Shown: in pieces, positions 63,362-64,000 of the stretch
How the letters are laid out: each line of letters opens with the position of its first letter
How positions within the stretch are numbered: the stretch's first letter is position 1
Assembly (NCBI GenBank): GCA_913775315.1
Contig: CAJYIX010000025.1
Coordinates: 39,134-103,133, forward strand
DNA: 64,000 nucleotides
Origin: an uncultured Sphingomonas sp.
Lineage (GTDB): Bacteria > Pseudomonadota > Alphaproteobacteria > Sphingomonadales > Sphingomonadaceae
Reading direction: 5' to 3'
Program-made: the position numbers and the translations under genes
The notes under the pieces: generated by a model
The model's database searches: none
The model's input: only the letters and a program-made list of their open reading frames with translations
What the model was told of the DNA's origin: nothing

Positions 63362-63451
63362 CCGCCCTCACCCCCGCTATCGTCTCAACATTCGCAACAT
63401 TCACGCCCGCGCGACACCCCGCCGGCGTCTCAACATTCACAACATTCGCGC
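63362..63451. repeat. Two-copy 45-bp tandem repeat with AACATTC units
   Basis: On the plus strand CGTCTCAACATTCGCAACAT (from 63381) recurs from 63426 with two changes over 26 bases, so the period is 45 bp. Each copy holds two AACATTC(G/A)C words 9 bp apart. The outer 19 bases of the two 45-bp units are only partly alike. It lies in the 179-bp convergent gap between two small membrane-protein genes. Confidence 0.65.
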
Positions 63452-63467
63452 TCGGTTCACCGCGTTC

Positions 63468-63647
63468 TCACATCGTCCAGATCAGCACGTTCCCGACCAA
63501 CACCGCCGCCATCACCAGCATCAGCACGCCCTTCAGCCGCTCGCGCCGTTTCACCAGCAGATAGCCGCCACCGATCGCGCACGCGAACGCCGCCAGCATC
63601 GCGACCGCGGGAGCCATCGCCGCCACGCCGTTCAGCGGTCCGTTCAC
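63468..63647 (-). CDS. Small membrane protein, 59 residues
   Basis: Starts at a GTG that overlaps the stop of the dehydratase gene (GTGA), with GGAGG 8 bp upstream. Two helices, APAVAMLAAFACAIGGGYLLV and GVLMLVMAAVLVGNVLIW, are joined by the basic loop KRRERLK. No family recognised. Tight coupling to the dehydratase supports a real gene. Confidence 0.68.
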   Translation of the reverse strand: MNGPLNGVAAMAPAVAMLAAFACAIGGGYLLVKRRERLKGVLMLVMAAVLVGNVLIWTM

Positions 63648-64000
63648 GCCACCACCTCCGCCAGGACGCGGCCATACGCCGCCAGATCGACGTTCCCGCC
63701 GGACAGCAGCACCAGCATTCCCGGCTCGACCGTCACTCGGCCGCCGAGCAATGCCGCCAGTGCCACGGCGCCGCCGGGCTCCACCACCAGCCGCAGCCGC
63801 ACGGCGGCCCAACGTTGCGCCGCCCGTATCTCCGCCTCGCTCACCGCCACGCCCGTCGCATCGCGCCGCGACAGCACGTCGAAGGTCAGCGGCGATACCA
63901 GCGTGGTCTGCAACGCATCGCACGCGGTCGGCGGCGGGTTCGCGCCGACGGGTTCGATCCAGCTCGCCTCCAGGCTGCGGCGCATATCGTCCCAGCCCTC
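63644..64000 (-). CDS. Threonine/serine dehydratase-type PLP enzyme, N-terminal part missing
   Basis: The C-terminal ~118 residues of a fold-type II PLP enzyme. Open to the window edge (EGWDDMRRSLEASWIEPVGANPPPTACDALQTTLVSPLTFDVL). RLRLVVEPGGAVALAALLGG and VLLSGGNVDL are the late motifs of threonine ammonia-lyase/serine racemase. The PLP lysine would lie beyond the edge. No ACT domain follows, so it is the short catabolic type. Confidence 0.85.
   Translation of the reverse strand, partial: EGWDDMRRSLEASWIEPVGANPPPTACDALQTTLVSPLTFDVLSRRDATGVAVSEAEIRAAQRWAAVRLRLVVEPGGAVALAALLGGRVTVEPGMLVLLSGGNVDLAAYGRVLAEVVA

Noticed and set aside
63362-63451. CRISPR-like direct repeats
   Set aside because: Only two units, with internal 9-bp repetition and no unique spacers; no cas genes in the window.

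Overview
The window looks like chromosomal DNA of a sphingomonad (Alphaproteobacteria, Sphingomonas-like). This is inferred from the uniformly high GC, the many exported proteins (a TonB receptor, secreted cupins, a lactonase), a LOV/HWE-kinase light-sensing module, a MucR/Ros regulator and an alphaproteobacterial-type short SRP RNA. No rRNA, IS element, integrase, phage gene or CRISPR array was seen, and no gene-free stretch exceeds 300 bases. Both ends cut through genes: a DUF885 hydrolase on the left and a PLP-dependent dehydratase on the right.

Layout, 0-19 kb. A partial DUF885 gene converges on an MscS-type channel. tRNA-Glu(CTC) follows, then a LuxR-type regulator divergent from the sulfate-assimilation operon cysD-cysNC-cysQ-FAD oxidoreductase. 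Next is a translationally coupled signalling set: a free LOV domain, a CheB-CheR-PAS-PAS-HWE kinase and a single-domain response regulator. A polysaccharide deacetylase, a DJ-1/PfpI protein and an ABM-fold protein precede a paoABC-type periplasmic molybdenum aldehyde oxidoreductase.

19-39 kb. A large exported protein of unknown function is coupled to a cysteine-free OxyR-like LysR regulator. Behind a good LysR box lies an operon for an ABC exporter whose nucleotide-binding domain has lost every catalytic motif, followed by an HlyD adaptor and a TolC channel. This is the most unusual system in the window. Then come a DEAD-box helicase, a DUF188 protein, a 59-residue SANT-like protein, a YhiN flavoprotein, an esterase, a ModE-like winged helix, a TonB receptor, a small cupin, an exported oligopeptidase B, a MucR/Ros regulator with degraded zinc ligands, a ThuA protein and a PmtA-like methyltransferase.

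39.5-58.3 kb is a catabolic island. A GntR/FCD regulator is followed by a secreted amidohydrolase, an MFS carrier, a three-part GMC dehydrogenase (subunit 3, flavoprotein, cytochrome c), an iron alcohol dehydrogenase and a succinate-semialdehyde-type dehydrogenase. An enoyl-CoA hydratase and a CoA transferase run the other way. A PQQ dehydrogenase, a cytochrome c and a gamma-carbonic-anhydrase-like protein follow, then a secreted lactonase, an ABM protein, two secreted cupins and a second MFS carrier. Near-identical palindromes (ATCCTATAGGAT type) precede the GntR gene, the amidohydrolase gene and the second MFS gene. They suggest one GntR regulon that oxidises a hydroxy-acid, lactone or alcohol substrate in the periplasm and finishes it through semialdehyde and CoA chemistry.

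58.3-64 kb. The 4.5S SRP RNA, a catalase-family protein, and a minus-strand operon of two different cysteine desulfurases and a [2Fe-2S] ferredoxin are followed by an alpha/beta hydrolase, two small membrane proteins, a 45-bp tandem repeat and the partial dehydratase.
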